A stretch of DNA of 22,871 nucleotides. Origin: Candidatus Atribacteria bacterium (GTDB lineage Bacteria > Atribacterota > JS1 > SB-45 > 34-128). Of the stretch, positions 1-8,484 are shown piece by piece; the first letter of the stretch is position 1, and each line of letters starts with the position of its first letter. The notes beneath the pieces were generated by a model. The model worked only from the letters and a program-made list of their open reading frames with translations, had not been told where the DNA came from and searched no databases. The DNA lies in assembly GCA_003451675.1 (NCBI GenBank), contig DMCY01000095.1, forward strand, positions 1-22,871. Reading direction: 5' to 3'. A program made the position numbers and the translations under genes.

Positions 1-254
1 AAAAACTTTATCAATTTTACTCCAGACTTAATCCCCTGCCTTTGCCGAGAATATATGTAAACCTCTTTGGAAAGTAGCGTTTTTGTAAGATAATATGAAG
101 AGCCGAATGCTCGAATAGGGCACGTTCGGTTCTGTGAGGGGTGTTCCATCAATTAGCTAGGGAACTAATATTGTGACACTTCCGTTAAGGAAACGGGAAG
201 ATAACAGGGAATACAAAGTTGTTTCTAAGGTTGAGAGATGCTCATCTACTCGAC
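1..254 (+). mobile_element. 3' end of a group II intron (domains V and VI)
   Basis: Domain V lies at 100-132. It begins GAGCCG, which contains the catalytic AGC triad, and closes with CGGTTC; the eight-base outer helix pairs GAGCCGAA with TTCGGTTC and is capped by a short GC helix with a GAATA loop. Bases 133-140 (TGTGAGGG) are the usual bacterial continuation. Domain VI is visible at 230-254: GTTGAG pairs with CTCGAC and AGAT with ATCT around a GCTC loop, leaving a single bulged A at 248. That is seven bases from the predicted 3' splice site after 254, as expected for the branch point. The 5' part of the intron and any reverse transcriptase lie outside the window. About 97 bases separate domains V and VI, which is unusual. 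They hold a hairpin at 170-190 and a GTTCC/GGAAC pairing. Confidence 0.8.
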
Positions 255-267
255 TCTATGAATTAAA

Positions 268-292
268 GTAGGGGCTTGATTCATCAAGCCCG
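268..292. repeat. GTAGGGGC-type palindromic repeat, copy 1
   Basis: A GTA flank is followed by GGGCTTGA (272-279), a TTCA loop and TCAAGCCC (284-291), a perfect 8-bp stem. It shares the GTAGGGGC...GCCC frame with the copies near 9803, 11325, 11430, 15039 and 16676, while the inner palindrome differs. Confidence 0.7.
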
Positions 293-301
293 CAAAAGGA
301 T

Positions 302-320
302 GGGGCGGATGAATCCGCCC
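302..320. repeat. GTAGGGGC-type palindromic repeat, copy 2
   Basis: GGGCGGA (303-309) and TCCGCCC (314-320) form a perfect 7-bp stem around a TGAA loop. The same GGATGAATCC core returns in a mismatched copy at 9683-9703. It lies ten bases after copy 1, so two family members sit side by side. Confidence 0.65.
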
Positions 321-522
321 TCCATACAAAACAATATACATTATACGAAAAAGGTTTTGAGTTTTGAATTATGGTTTTTCGCTTTAAGTTTTTAGCTTAA
401 TAATGCAGAGACACGATGCATCGTTGATATTTGATTCAACACGACGCGCTGTGTTTGTTAAATTATTTTTAATTTAATTGGTAAATTGGCTAATTGGTCA
501 ATTAAGGTGAATTAAAAAGTAG

Positions 523-1341
523 GTGAGCGATATTTTAAAGATTAAAGTAAAAATTTTAACCAAAGAAGAAGTGGCTCCAAATATTTTCTTAATTAAATTA
601 TCAGCTCCTTCTGTTGCTCACGAAGCCCTTCCCGGGCAATTTATTCATATTAAATGTAGTATAGATAGTTACCCATTACTACGCCGACCCATAAGCATCC
701 ATAGAATAGATAAAAAAAAGGGTGAAATCTTTATCTTGTTCCAGGTGATGGGAGAGGGCACTAAATTATTAGCCCAAAGAGTAGTAGGAGATGATTTAGA
801 CATCGTGGGTCCTATCGGTAATGGTTTTAATATCTATCCGGAAAGTAAGAAGATCATGATAGTAGGAGGAGGAATAGGAGTTGCTCCTTTGCTGGCTTTA
901 TGTGAAGAATCTATAAGGCAAGGCAAAGAGGTACGAGTCTTGATAGGTGCCTTGAAGAAAGAGTTGGTCATAGGAGAGGAAAGCTTTAAGATTCTGAGGG
1001 TAAAAGTAGATGTTGCGACTGATGATGGAAGTTATCAGTATAAGGGTGTAGTTACTGATTTATTAGAAAGAATTATTAAAGAAGGATGGTTAGCGGACCA
1101 GATATTTGCTTGTGGCCCGAAACCTATGTTAAGAAAGATCAGTGAAATTGCTTTAAAGGTAAATATTGATTACCAGGTATCTTTGGAAGAACGGATGGCT
1201 TGTGGGATAGGTGCCTGTTTGGGGTGTGTCTGCAAGATAAAAACTAAGGATAAAAAAGAATACAAAGTTAAATATGAATATAAGAGAGTCTGTGTAGATG
1301 GACCTATCTTCGAAGGAAGTGAGGTGGTGTGGGATGATTGA
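523..1341 (+). CDS. pyrK: Dihydroorotate dehydrogenase B, electron transfer subunit PyrK
   Basis: PyrK passes electrons from the FMN enzyme PyrD through a [2Fe-2S] cluster and FAD to NAD+, so orotate synthesis is coupled to NAD. The 272-residue protein has the ferredoxin-reductase fold signatures in order: FAD motif RRPISI at 54-59, nucleotide-binding [12 protein letters not shown] at 115-126, a CGPKPML segment near 194, and cluster ligands Cys227, Cys232, Cys235 and Cys257. The start is GTG at 523, directly after an in-frame TAG at 520-522, so the gene cannot begin earlier. The best ribosome site, AAGGTGA at 504-510, is a little distant. The end overlaps pyrD by eight bases, which suggests translational coupling of the two subunits. 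Family and role are secure; the start codon is slightly less so. Confidence 0.96.
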   Translation: MSDILKIKVKILTKEEVAPNIFLIKLSAPSVAHEALPGQFIHIKCSIDSYPLLRRPISIHRIDKKKGEIFILFQVMGEGTKLLAQRVVGDDLDIVGPIGNGFNIYPESKKIMIVGGGIGVAPLLALCEESIRQGKEVRVLIGALKKELVIGEESFKILRVKVDVATDDGSYQYKGVVTDLLERIIKEGWLADQIFACGPKPMLRKISEIALKVNIDYQVSLEERMACGIGACLGCVCKIKTKDKKEYKVKYEYKRVCVDGPIFEGSEVVWDD

Positions 1342-2263
1342 TAAACCTAATTTAGAAGTGGAAATAGCTGGAATAAAATTAAAAAATCCGGTGTTGACTG
1401 CCTCAGGGACTTTTGGTTATGGTCAGGAATATACCCCTTTTATTGATTTAAACAGATTGGGTGCCGTAATATTAAAAGGGATAACCTTAAAACCAAAGAG
1501 AGGCAATCCTCCTCCCCGGGTCATAGAGACTCCATCGGGGATGCTTAATGCTATCGGCTTACAGAATGTAGGAGTAGAAGTTTTAATTAAAGAAAAATTA
1601 CCTTATTTAAAAAAATTTAATACTCCGGTGATAATAAATATTTCCGGGGATACCATAGAAGAATACGTGGAATTAGCCAGAAGATTGGGAGAAGTTTCAA
1701 AGGAGATGGGAGTTGCCGGTTTAGAGATCAACATTTCATGTCCTAATGTCAAGAAGGGGGGTATGGCCTGGGGGACAGACGCTAAAACAACTTATAAAAT
1801 TGTGAGCAGTATTCGGAAGACTACCACTCTCCCTCTTATCGTAAAGTTAACTCCCAATCTTACAAATATCAAAATAATTGCCCAGGCTGCTGAAGAAGCA
1901 GGAGCGGATGCCGTATCCTTGATAAATACTTTAGTGGGGATGGCAGTAGATATTGATTCTCGCAAACCTAAATTAGCTAATATCAGCGGTGGTTTGTCCG
2001 GTCCCGCGGTAAAACCGGTAGCCCTATGGTTGGTCTGGCAGGTATTTCAGACGATAAAGATCCCGATTATCGGAATAGGGGGGATAATAAAAGTTGAGGA
2101 TGCCCTGGAATTTATCATTGCTGGGGCTCGGGCAATAGAGATAGGGACAGCGAATTTTGTAAATCCTAAGGTAACTATTGAAATTATTGAAGGAATAGAA
2201 AAATATCTTATAGAAAAAAATATTAAAGATATAAATAAATTAGTAGGAAGTATGAAAATTTAA
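1334..2263 (+). CDS. pyrD: Dihydroorotate dehydrogenase B, catalytic subunit PyrD (type 1B)
   Basis: This FMN enzyme oxidises dihydroorotate to orotate, the fourth step of UMP synthesis, in complex with PyrK. I place the start at ATG 1334, giving 309 residues: GAGGTGG at 1321-1327 is a good ribosome site at normal spacing, and residue 1 then leads straight into the conserved beta strand and KNPV..ASGTFG segment. An upstream in-frame ATG at 1298 would add twelve unconserved residues inside pyrK. The active-site loop EINISCPN places the catalytic base as Cys136, as in class 1 enzymes (class 2 uses Ser). The FMN phosphate loop GIGGI is at 247-251. The neighbouring PyrK and the cysteine together support the NAD-dependent 1B subtype. 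Confidence 0.97.
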   Translation: MIDKPNLEVEIAGIKLKNPVLTASGTFGYGQEYTPFIDLNRLGAVILKGITLKPKRGNPPPRVIETPSGMLNAIGLQNVGVEVLIKEKLPYLKKFNTPVIINISGDTIEEYVELARRLGEVSKEMGVAGLEINISCPNVKKGGMAWGTDAKTTYKIVSSIRKTTTLPLIVKLTPNLTNIKIIAQAAEEAGADAVSLINTLVGMAVDIDSRKPKLANISGGLSGPAVKPVALWLVWQVFQTIKIPIIGIGGIIKVEDALEFIIAGARAIEIGTANFVNPKVTIEIIEGIEKYLIEKNIKDINKLVGSMKI

Positions 2264-2280
2264 TAAAACAGGGGGAGAAA

Positions 2281-3006
2281 ATGCAGTTAACCGCGAAAGA
2301 AAGATTGGTTTTAGCTCTTGATGTAGATGATTTTAAAAAAGCAGAGGAATTGGTGAGCAAGTTAAATGATTATGTAGGGGTTTTTAAAATTGGGAGTCAA
2401 TTATTTACTGCAGAAGGGACTAAAGTAGTTAATATGATAAATGAGAGAGGGGGTAAGGTTTTTTTGGATTTAAAATTTCACGATATACCCAATACTGTTG
2501 CTCGGGCAGCAGAAGTAGCTACTAAATTAGGGGTATATATTTTTAATGTCCATACCTCCGGGGGATATGAAATGATGAAAGCAGCCGCTGAAGCGAGTAA
2601 AAAAATTAGTTTGGCTTTAGGTATCAGAAAACCCTTAATTTTAGGAGTGACTCTACTTACCAGTATCAATCAGGAAATTTTAGAAAAAGAGTTAGGCTTA
2701 AAAAAGAAATTAGAAGAACAGGTAGTTCATCTGGCTAAGTTAGCTAAAGATGCTGGTCTTGATGGAGTAGTAGCTTCTTCCCGGGAGATTAAGGAGATAA
2801 GGAAGGCCTGTGGGGAAGATTTCGTAATTTTGACTCCCGGGATACGTCCTGCGGGTAAATCTTCCGATGACCAGAAAAGGATAATGACTCCTCGGGAAGC
2901 CATAAAATTGGGGGCTGATTTTCTGGTAATAGGAAGACCAATAAGAAATGCTTCCAATCCGGTAGAAGCAGCAAAAGAAATATTAAAAGAAATGGGGGGA
3001 AATTAA
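2281..3006 (+). CDS. pyrF: Orotidine 5'-phosphate decarboxylase
   Basis: PyrF decarboxylates OMP to UMP, the final step of the pathway. The 241-residue TIM-barrel protein begins with the typical LALDVDD strand (Asp14). It carries the catalytic array DLKFHDIPNT at 63-72, in which Asp63, Lys65 and Asp68 form the charged network that drives decarboxylation. Near the C-terminus, TPGIR and the phosphate-binding DFLVIGRPI segment are intact. GGGGGAG at 2270-2276 is a strong ribosome site for ATG 2281. The gene lies 17 bases after pyrD and three bases before pyrE, so these genes almost certainly share one transcript. The length is normal for bacterial PyrF. Confidence 0.97.
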   Translation: MQLTAKERLVLALDVDDFKKAEELVSKLNDYVGVFKIGSQLFTAEGTKVVNMINERGGKVFLDLKFHDIPNTVARAAEVATKLGVYIFNVHTSGGYEMMKAAAEASKKISLALGIRKPLILGVTLLTSINQEILEKELGLKKKLEEQVVHLAKLAKDAGLDGVVASSREIKEIRKACGEDFVILTPGIRPAGKSSDDQKRIMTPREAIKLGADFLVIGRPIRNASNPVEAAKEILKEMGGN

Positions 3007-3009
3007 AAG

Positions 3010-3594
3010 ATGATTATTAAAACAGAAGAAGTAATGAAAAAATTTGAAGAAGCGGGAGCTATACAGAAGGGTCATTTTAAATTAACTTCGGGAGTGCATA
3101 GTGATACCTATATTCAATGCGCCCAAATTATGCAACATCCGGAATTTATGCATAATCTTTGTAGCGAACTGGGGAAAAAATTTAGAGGAGATGACATTGA
3201 TGTAATTGTCGGACCGGCAATCGGTGGTATTATTATGGCTCATGTGATGGCGCGAGTATTAGGCCCTTGGGTGAGGGCAATCTTTACTGAAAGAGAAAAT
3301 GGGAAGATGACTTTACGGCGTAGTTTTGAAATAAAAGAGGGAGAAAAAGTATTAGTAGTAGAAGATGTTACTACCACAGGAAGTTCAGTAAGAGAAGTAA
3401 TAGATATTGTAAAATCAAGAGAGGGAAAAGTTGTAGGAGTGGGAGTGTTAATTGATCGAAGCGGAGGGAAGGTAGATTTTGGAATAAAGACTGAAAAACT
3501 CCTGACCATAGATATAAAAACTTACCTTCCTGAAAAATGTCCTCTATGCAAGAAAGGGATTCCTGTAGTAAAACCAGGGAGTAGGGATCTTTAA
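3010..3594 (+). CDS. pyrE: Orotate phosphoribosyltransferase
   Basis: PyrE joins orotate to PRPP to give OMP. The 194-residue protein has the substrate loop TSGVHSD (26-32), GPAIGGI at 68-74 and the PRPP-binding motif VLVVEDVTTTGSS at 114-126. The C-terminus carries a Cys-Pro-Leu-Cys pair (177-180) followed by KKGIPVVKPGSR, a tail found in one branch of bacterial and archaeal PyrE proteins. The gene starts three bases after pyrF, and its ribosome site (GGGGGAAA) lies within the pyrF end. The last 62 codons, from 3409, recur as a decayed copy at 7940-8125 beyond carB, which bears on how carAB arrived. Confidence 0.96.
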   Translation: MIIKTEEVMKKFEEAGAIQKGHFKLTSGVHSDTYIQCAQIMQHPEFMHNLCSELGKKFRGDDIDVIVGPAIGGIIMAHVMARVLGPWVRAIFTERENGKMTLRRSFEIKEGEKVLVVEDVTTTGSSVREVIDIVKSREGKVVGVGVLIDRSGGKVDFGIKTEKLLTIDIKTYLPEKCPLCKKGIPVVKPGSRDL

Positions 3595-3651
3595 GATTGT
3601 TATACAGGTGTAGGCTTTTGTTATTACATCATCAATAGGAGGAATTTATGT

Positions 3652-4725
3652 ATGAGCGTAAAAAAACAGAAATCTAAACTAATTCTTGAAGACGGATCTG
3701 TTTTTCAAGGTTATGCTTTTGGAGGAAAAAAAGAAATTTCAGGAGAAGTTGTGTTTAATACAGGAATGGTTGGTTATCCAGAAAGTTTAACCGATCCCTC
3801 TTATAGAGGCCAAGTCTTAGTTTTTACCTTTCCTTTAATAGGAAACTATGGGGTACCTGAAAATGAAGAAGAGGATAATCTATTACGATATTTTGAATCG
3901 AGCAAAATACAAATACAGGGATTAATAATAGCTAATTATTCAGAGGATTATTCTCATTGGAGTGCTAAGAAATCATTAACCAAGTGGATGAAAGAATATA
4001 ATATTCCGGGTATATATGGGATAGATACCAGAGAATTAACTAAAAAATTAAGAGAAAAAGGATCAATGTTGGGGAAAATTATCTACGATAGTGACAGCCT
4101 TGATTTTATAGACCCAAACAAAAGAAATTTAGCTGCGGAAGTTAGTGTTAAGAAACCAGTAATATACAAGAAAGGGGAAAAGAAAGTTATAATTGTTGAT
4201 TGTGGTGCAAAAAATAATATTATTAGAGCATTTTTAAAAAGAAACATAACTGTAATTAGAGTTCCCTGGAATTATAATTTTTTAGAAGAAAAGGCAGATG
4301 GTATCATATTGTCTAATGGTCCAGGAGATCCAAAAAAATGTAGAGAGACAATTGAGCTTATTAAAAAAGCTTTTGCAAAAAATATTCCTATTATGGGTAT
4401 TTGTCTTGGCTCTCAAATATTGGGATTAGCAGCTGGGGCAAATACCTTTAAATTAAAGTATGGTCACAGAAGTCAAAATCAACCATGTATAGAAATGGGA
4501 ACAAATAGGTGTTATATTACTTCGCAAAATCACGGTTACGCTATTGATTCAAGTACACTACCTCAAGACTGGAGAGAATGGTTTTATAATAATAATGATG
4601 AAACCAATGAAGGTATAGTCCACATCTCTAGACCATTCTTTGGGGTTCAATTTCATCCTGAAGCATCTCCTGGTCCAGATGATACAGAATTTATATTTGA
4701 TATGTTTTTGAGGGCAATGAAATGA
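3652..4725 (+). CDS. carA: Carbamoyl phosphate synthase, small (glutaminase) subunit, CAD-like type
   Basis: CarA hydrolyses glutamine and channels ammonia to CarB. Of 357 residues, the N-terminal half is the CarA-specific domain and the C-terminal half a class I glutamine amidotransferase with triad Cys251, His335 and Glu337. The nucleophile loop reads GICLGSQ, with Ser254 where most homologues have His. Several stretches (MVGYPESLTDPS, IGNYGVP, SQNHGYAID, NEGIVH with PFFGVQFHPE) match, from memory, animal CAD and related bacterial enzymes better than E. coli CarA. AGGAGG at 3637-3642 sets the start at ATG 3652. An out-of-frame ATG at 3648 opens only a nine-codon reading frame. The last four bases overlap carB (ATGA). 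A 57-base gap separates it from pyrE. Confidence 0.95.
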   Translation: MSVKKQKSKLILEDGSVFQGYAFGGKKEISGEVVFNTGMVGYPESLTDPSYRGQVLVFTFPLIGNYGVPENEEEDNLLRYFESSKIQIQGLIIANYSEDYSHWSAKKSLTKWMKEYNIPGIYGIDTRELTKKLREKGSMLGKIIYDSDSLDFIDPNKRNLAAEVSVKKPVIYKKGEKKVIIVDCGAKNNIIRAFLKRNITVIRVPWNYNFLEEKADGIILSNGPGDPKKCRETIELIKKAFAKNIPIMGICLGSQILGLAAGANTFKLKYGHRSQNQPCIEMGTNRCYITSQNHGYAIDSSTLPQDWREWFYNNNDETNEGIVHISRPFFGVQFHPEASPGPDDTEFIFDMFLRAMK

Positions 4726-7700
4726 TAAATAAGAAAAATAGATTTAAAAAAGTATTAATTTTAGGTTCGGGAGCAATAAAAATTGGAGAAGCAGGTGAGT
4801 TTGACTATTCTGGCAGTCAAGCAATAAAGGCTTTAAAAGAAGAGGGGGTTAAAACAATTTTAGTTAATCCTAATATTGCGACGGTTCAAACTTCTGAATA
4901 TTTAGCTGATAAAATATATTTTCTTCCCATTAATACTTATTTTATTGAGAGAGTAATTGAAAAGGAAAGACCGGAGGGCATATTACTTGGGTTTGGAGGA
5001 CAAACTGCCTTAAATACAGGTCTTAAATTATCTTTAAAAGGTGTATTAAAAAAATACAAAGTCGAGGTATTAGGGCCTTCTATCGATGCTATCCAGAGTA
5101 CAGAAGATAGGGGTCTATTTAGAAAAAAATTAAAGGAGATTGGTATAAGAACTCCTTTGAGTAGAGCAGTAAATAGTATAGAAGATGCTCTAAAGGTAGC
5201 AGAAAAAATAGGATATCCTGTTATGTGTAGAGTAGCTTATGCTTTAGGAGGGTTAGGTTCTGGAATAGCCAGTAATCAGGAACAATTAAAGAAATTAACC
5301 GAGAAGGCATTTTATTTTACAAAGCAAATTCTGATAGAAGAAAGTCTTCATGGCTGGAAAGAAGTAGAATACGAGGTTGTGCGAGATTGTTATAATAATT
5401 GTATCACAGTTTGTTCTATGGAAAATGTAGACCCAATGGGGATTCATACCGGTGAAAGTATTGTAGTGGCTCCAGTGCAGACTTTAACTGCTGCTGAAAA
5501 TTTTAAATTGAGATCTATTGCCATTAAATTGATAAGACATTTGGGAATCATAGGGGAGTGTAATGTGCAATTTGCCCTCAATCCAAAATCTCAAGATTAT
5601 AGAGTAATAGAAGTTAATGCCAGGTTGAGTCGGAGTTCCGCTTTAGCCTCTAAGGCTACTGGTTATCCCCTTGCTTTTATTGCAGCAAAATTAGTTTTGG
5701 GTTATGGTTTGACTGAATTAAAAAATATCGTAACAAAGGAAACTTCAGCTTGTTTTGAACCAGCTTTAGATTATATTGTGCTTAAGTATCCGCGATGGGA
5801 TTTACAAAAATTTGAAAAAGTTAGTTCAAATATAGATTCTGAGATGAAATCTGTTGGAGAGATAATGGCTATTGGCAGGAGCTATGAAGAGGTGCTTCAA
5901 AAAGCAATTCGAATGTTAGACACAGGGATGAATGGCTTGGTTTGTAATAACTTGAAGTTTAGCAATTTAGATAAAGAACTTGCAATGCCCACTGATAAAA
6001 GAATGTTTGCGATTTCTGAAGCAATTAAAAGAGGATATTCTATAGAAAAGATTTACCGACTTTCCAAAGTTAATCCCTGGTTTTTATATAAAATGAAAAA
6101 TATAGTGGATACGAAAAGTAAATTAAGAGAATATCAAATAGAAAAATTACCTTTAGATTTATTTAAAGAAGCAAAACAAAGAGGATTTTCTGATCTGCAA
6201 ATAGCAATACTTACTCAAAGTGATGAATTAAAAGTTAGAAAGCAAAGAAAAAAATTAGGCATCATCCCTTGCGTAAAACAAATAGATACTTTAGCGGCAG
6301 AATATCCGGCAAAGACTAATTATCTCTATCTTACTTATAATGGGTTTAAAGATGACCTTGACTTCAAAGATAAAAAGCAAGTTATCGTTTTAGGTGGCGG
6401 AGCATATAGAATTGGCTCTTCGGTGGAATTTGACTGGTGTTGTGTTAATTCTGTAAAAACTTTAAAAGATTTGAAATATAATACTATAATGATTAATTAC
6501 AATCCTGAAACAGTAAGCACTGATTATGATATTTGCGATAAATTATATTTTGATGAGCTTACCTTTGAAAGAGTTTGGGATATATATGAAAAAGAAAATC
6601 CTTTAGGAACAATCATCTCAATGGGAGGGCAAATACCTAATAATTTGGCCTTAAAATGCCATGAAGTGGGGATTAGGATATTAGGAACGAGTCCAATAAA
6701 TATTGATATCGCCGAGGATAGGCATAAATTTTCTAAACTACTTGATGAGCTTAAGATAGATCAACCAGAATGGGAAGAACTAAACAGTTTAAAAGAGGCA
6801 GAAAATTTTGCGAATAAAGTTGGGTATCCGGTTATGATTAGATCAAGCTATGTTCTTAGTGGGGCGGCGATGAGTATCGCCTTAAATAAAGGTGAATTGA
6901 AAGAATATTTAAAGAAGGCGTCTGACATTAGCCAAGAACATCCGGTGGTAATTAGTAAATTTATAACCGGAGCCAAAGAGATAGAGATAGATGCTGTTGC
7001 CAGCAAAGGAGAGCTTGTTCGTTATGCCATATCTGAACATGTTGAAAATGCAGGGGTTCATTCCGGGGATGCAACCATAGTATTACCTCCGCAAAGGACT
7101 TTTTTAGAGACAATAAGAAAAATTAAAATAATTACTCAGAAGATTGCTAAGTCTTTGAATATAAGTGGCCCATTTAATATACAATTTATTGCCAAAGACA
7201 ATGAAATTAAAGTTATTGAATGTAATTTAAGAGCTTCCAGAAGTTTCCCCTTTGTATCTAAAGTATTAAAGGTTAGTTTTATTGATTTAGCAACAAAGAT
7301 TATTATGGGTAAGAGTATTTCTCATGTAAATATTTCTTCCTTTGACTTAGATTATGTGGGGGTAAAAGCGCCACAATTTTCTTTTACCAGATTAAAAGGT
7401 TCAGACCCGGTTTCGGGGGTAGAAATGGTTTCTACCGGTGAAGTTGCTTGTTTGGGAGATGATTTTAATGAAGCCTATTTAAAGAGCCTTATATCAGTTG
7501 GTTTTAAAATGCCCCAAAAAACAATTTTATTATCTACTGGACCGATAGATAACAAAGCGGAATTTTTAGAAAGCACTAAAATTTTAGAAAAAATGGGACT
7601 TAAATTTTACGCCACCAAGGGAACGGCTGATTTTATGAGAGCCAACAATATTAAAGTAAAAGTTCTTCATTGGCCCTTAGAAAATAAAGAGCCGAATATA

Positions 7701-7919
7701 CTTACTTATTTAACTAATAAAAAGATTGATTTAGTAATAAATATTCCGAAAAATGCTCAAAAAAAGGAACTTGATAATGATTATCTCATTCGAAGAAAGG
7801 CAGTGGATTTTAATATTCCATTAATTACTAATATAAAACTTGCTAAAAGATTGGTAGAAGCATTATATAGTCTAACATTTAAAGATTTAAAAATTAAAAG
7901 TTGGGATGAATATAATTAA
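4722..7919 (+). CDS. carB: Carbamoyl phosphate synthase, large subunit, CAD-like type
   Basis: CarB uses ammonia, bicarbonate and two ATP to make carbamoyl phosphate for both UMP and arginine. The 1065-residue protein has two ATP-grasp halves, beginning near residues 10 and 555, and a C-terminal MGS-like regulatory domain from about 932. The first half opens GSGAIKIGEAGEFDYSGSQA and contains HTGESIVVAPVQTLT. The second has GGGAYRIGSSVEFDW, SYVLSGAAM, EHPVVISKF and EHVENAGVHSGDAT. These match remembered animal CAD and fungal URA2 sequences closely and differ from the GSGPI.IGQ.CEFDYSG and SITVAP forms of typical bacterial CarB. The length is normal and there are no stops. ATGA overlap with carA implies coupled translation. 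Both the type and the duplicated pyrE tail after it suggest acquisition as a unit with carA. Confidence 0.95.
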   Translation: MINKKNRFKKVLILGSGAIKIGEAGEFDYSGSQAIKALKEEGVKTILVNPNIATVQTSEYLADKIYFLPINTYFIERVIEKERPEGILLGFGGQTALNTGLKLSLKGVLKKYKVEVLGPSIDAIQSTEDRGLFRKKLKEIGIRTPLSRAVNSIEDALKVAEKIGYPVMCRVAYALGGLGSGIASNQEQLKKLTEKAFYFTKQILIEESLHGWKEVEYEVVRDCYNNCITVCSMENVDPMGIHTGESIVVAPVQTLTAAENFKLRSIAIKLIRHLGIIGECNVQFALNPKSQDYRVIEVNARLSRSSALASKATGYPLAFIAAKLVLGYGLTELKNIVTKETSACFEPALDYIVLKYPRWDLQKFEKVSSNIDSEMKSVGEIMAIGRSYEEVLQKAIRMLDTGMNGLVCNNLKFSNLDKELAMPTDKRMFAISEAIKRGYSIEKIYRLSKVNPWFLYKMKNIVDTKSKLREYQIEKLPLDLFKEAKQRGFSDLQIAILTQSDELKVRKQRKKLGIIPCVKQIDTLAAEYPAKTNYLYLTYNGFKDDLDFKDKKQVIVLGGGAYRIGSSVEFDWCCVNSVKTLKDLKYNTIMINYNPETVSTDYDICDKLYFDELTFERVWDIYEKENPLGTIISMGGQIPNNLALKCHEVGIRILGTSPINIDIAEDRHKFSKLLDELKIDQPEWEELNSLKEAENFANKVGYPVMIRSSYVLSGAAMSIALNKGELKEYLKKASDISQEHPVVISKFITGAKEIEIDAVASKGELVRYAISEHVENAGVHSGDATIVLPPQRTFLETIRKIKIITQKIAKSLNISGPFNIQFIAKDNEIKVIECNLRASRSFPFVSKVLKVSFIDLATKIIMGKSISHVNISSFDLDYVGVKAPQFSFTRLKGSDPVSGVEMVSTGEVACLGDDFNEAYLKSLISVGFKMPQKTILLSTGPIDNKAEFLESTKILEKMGLKFYATKGTADFMRANNIKVKVLHWPLENKEPNILTYLTNKKIDLVINIPKNAQKKELDNDYLIRRKAVDFNIPLITNIKLAKRLVEALYSLTFKDLKIKSWDEYN

Positions 7920-7939
7920 CGCGAAATACTATTTAAGTA

Positions 7940-8125
7940 GTAAAATCAAGAAAGGGAAAAGTTGTAGGAGTAGGAGTATTAATTGATCGAAGTGGAGGGA
8001 AAGTGAATTTTGGAGTAAAGACAGAAAAACTTTTAACTATAGATATAAAGACTTAGCTTCCTGAGGGATGCCCTTTATGTGAAAAAGGGATTCCTGTAGT
8101 AAAGCCAGGGAGTCGGGATCTTTGA
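7940..8125 (+). pseudogene. Decayed second copy of the pyrE 3' end
   Basis: These 186 bases align without gaps to 3409-3594, the last 62 codons of pyrE including the stop. By hand count 160 of 186 bases match. Of 23 differing codons 17 are silent; the others are E to K, D to N, I to V, K to G, K to E and a nonsense change of TAC to TAG at 8054-8056. Similarity stops abruptly at about 7939 and is weak beyond 8125. There is no start codon or ribosome site, so it is not translated as PyrE. The excess of silent changes means the copies diverged mostly while both were functional, for example in different strains, before the fragment was left here. It lies 20 bases after carB. Confidence 0.9.
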
Positions 8126-8176
8126 AGGGGTATAGATTTAAAGAGATTAGAATTTAAAAAAAATTTTTATAAAAAT

Positions 8177-8205
8177 TTGACAAGAATAAAATTTTAATGT
8201 ATTAT
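8177..8205 (+). promoter_or_regulatory. Sigma-70-type promoter of the arginine operon
   Basis: TTGACA at 8177-8182 is separated by exactly 17 bases from TATTAT at 8200-8205. A perfect TATAAT overlaps it at 8203-8208, with a 20-base spacer. Transcription would start near 8212, just before the T-box leader. The surrounding AT-rich tract at 8150-8210 would help melting. Confidence 0.75.
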
Positions 8206-8215
8206 AATTTCCAAA

Positions 8216-8457
8216 TATTAAAAAAGAATATTTTAACGAGGAAAGTAGGTTATTTCTTAATCAAAAAGAGAGAGATACAACTGGTGAAAGTATCTTAAAA
8301 AGAATAACTGAACAGAGAGCCTCGATAATAATAGGTTGGTTACCTTTAAAAACTTCTAATGAGTGGGGTAAATAATTTATCCAATCCCAGGTGGTACCGC
8401 GAGATTTCATCTCGTCCTTTTGTGATAATGAAGATTATCAAGGGGACGAGATTTTTT
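8216..8457 (+). promoter_or_regulatory. T-box leader with Arg (AGA) specifier and first antiterminator/terminator
   Basis: This is a tRNA-sensing leader upstream of argC. Stem I closes with CGAGG (8237-8241) pairing CCTCG (8320-8324). The specifier loop has the loop-E elements AGTA (8244-8247) and GAA (8310-8312). The codon after GAA and one C is AGA (8314-8316), which is Arg and fits the downstream pathway. The upper arm has an AGAGAG tract and the hairpin AGATAC/GTATCT with a loop containing GGTG. The T-box AGGTGGTACCGCG begins at 8389; its UGGU bulge (8392-8395) would pair with an ACCA tRNA end. The antiterminator pairs AGG with CCT and CGAGAT with ATCTCG. The competing terminator pairs ATCTCGTCC (8409-8417) with GGACGAGAT (8444-8452), followed by a T run. 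Uncharged tRNA-Arg should allow read-through. Confidence 0.87.
8409..8457 (+). terminator. Intrinsic terminator of T-box platform 1
   Basis: A 9-bp stem, ATCTCGTCC with GGACGAGAT, carries a second inner stem (GATAAT with ATTATC) and is followed by six T. Its 5' strand is shared with the antiterminator, as required for the switch. Confidence 0.85.
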
Positions 8458-8484
8458 ATTTTAAGAGGGAGATTATTATTTACT

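Larger units (their letters stand above)
255..522. other. Spacer between intron and pyrK
   Basis: This stretch of 268 bases has no convincing gene. It carries two GC-rich palindromes (272-291 and 303-320) and a 12-base palindrome (413-424), then AT-rich sequence with repeated GGTAAATTGG / GCTAATTGG words at 479-502. I found no strong sigma-70 promoter and no pyrimidine attenuator. The pyr genes could be driven from a weak local promoter or by read-through from genes upstream of the intron. Confidence 0.5.

Noticed and set aside
1298..1333. Longer pyrD start at ATG 1298
   Set aside because: The twelve extra residues are not conserved, lie inside pyrK, and the strong ribosome site fits ATG 1334.
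3648..3677. Nine-codon upstream frame overlapping the carA start
   Set aside because: ATG 3648 is only five bases from the ribosome site and the frame ends at once; probably chance.
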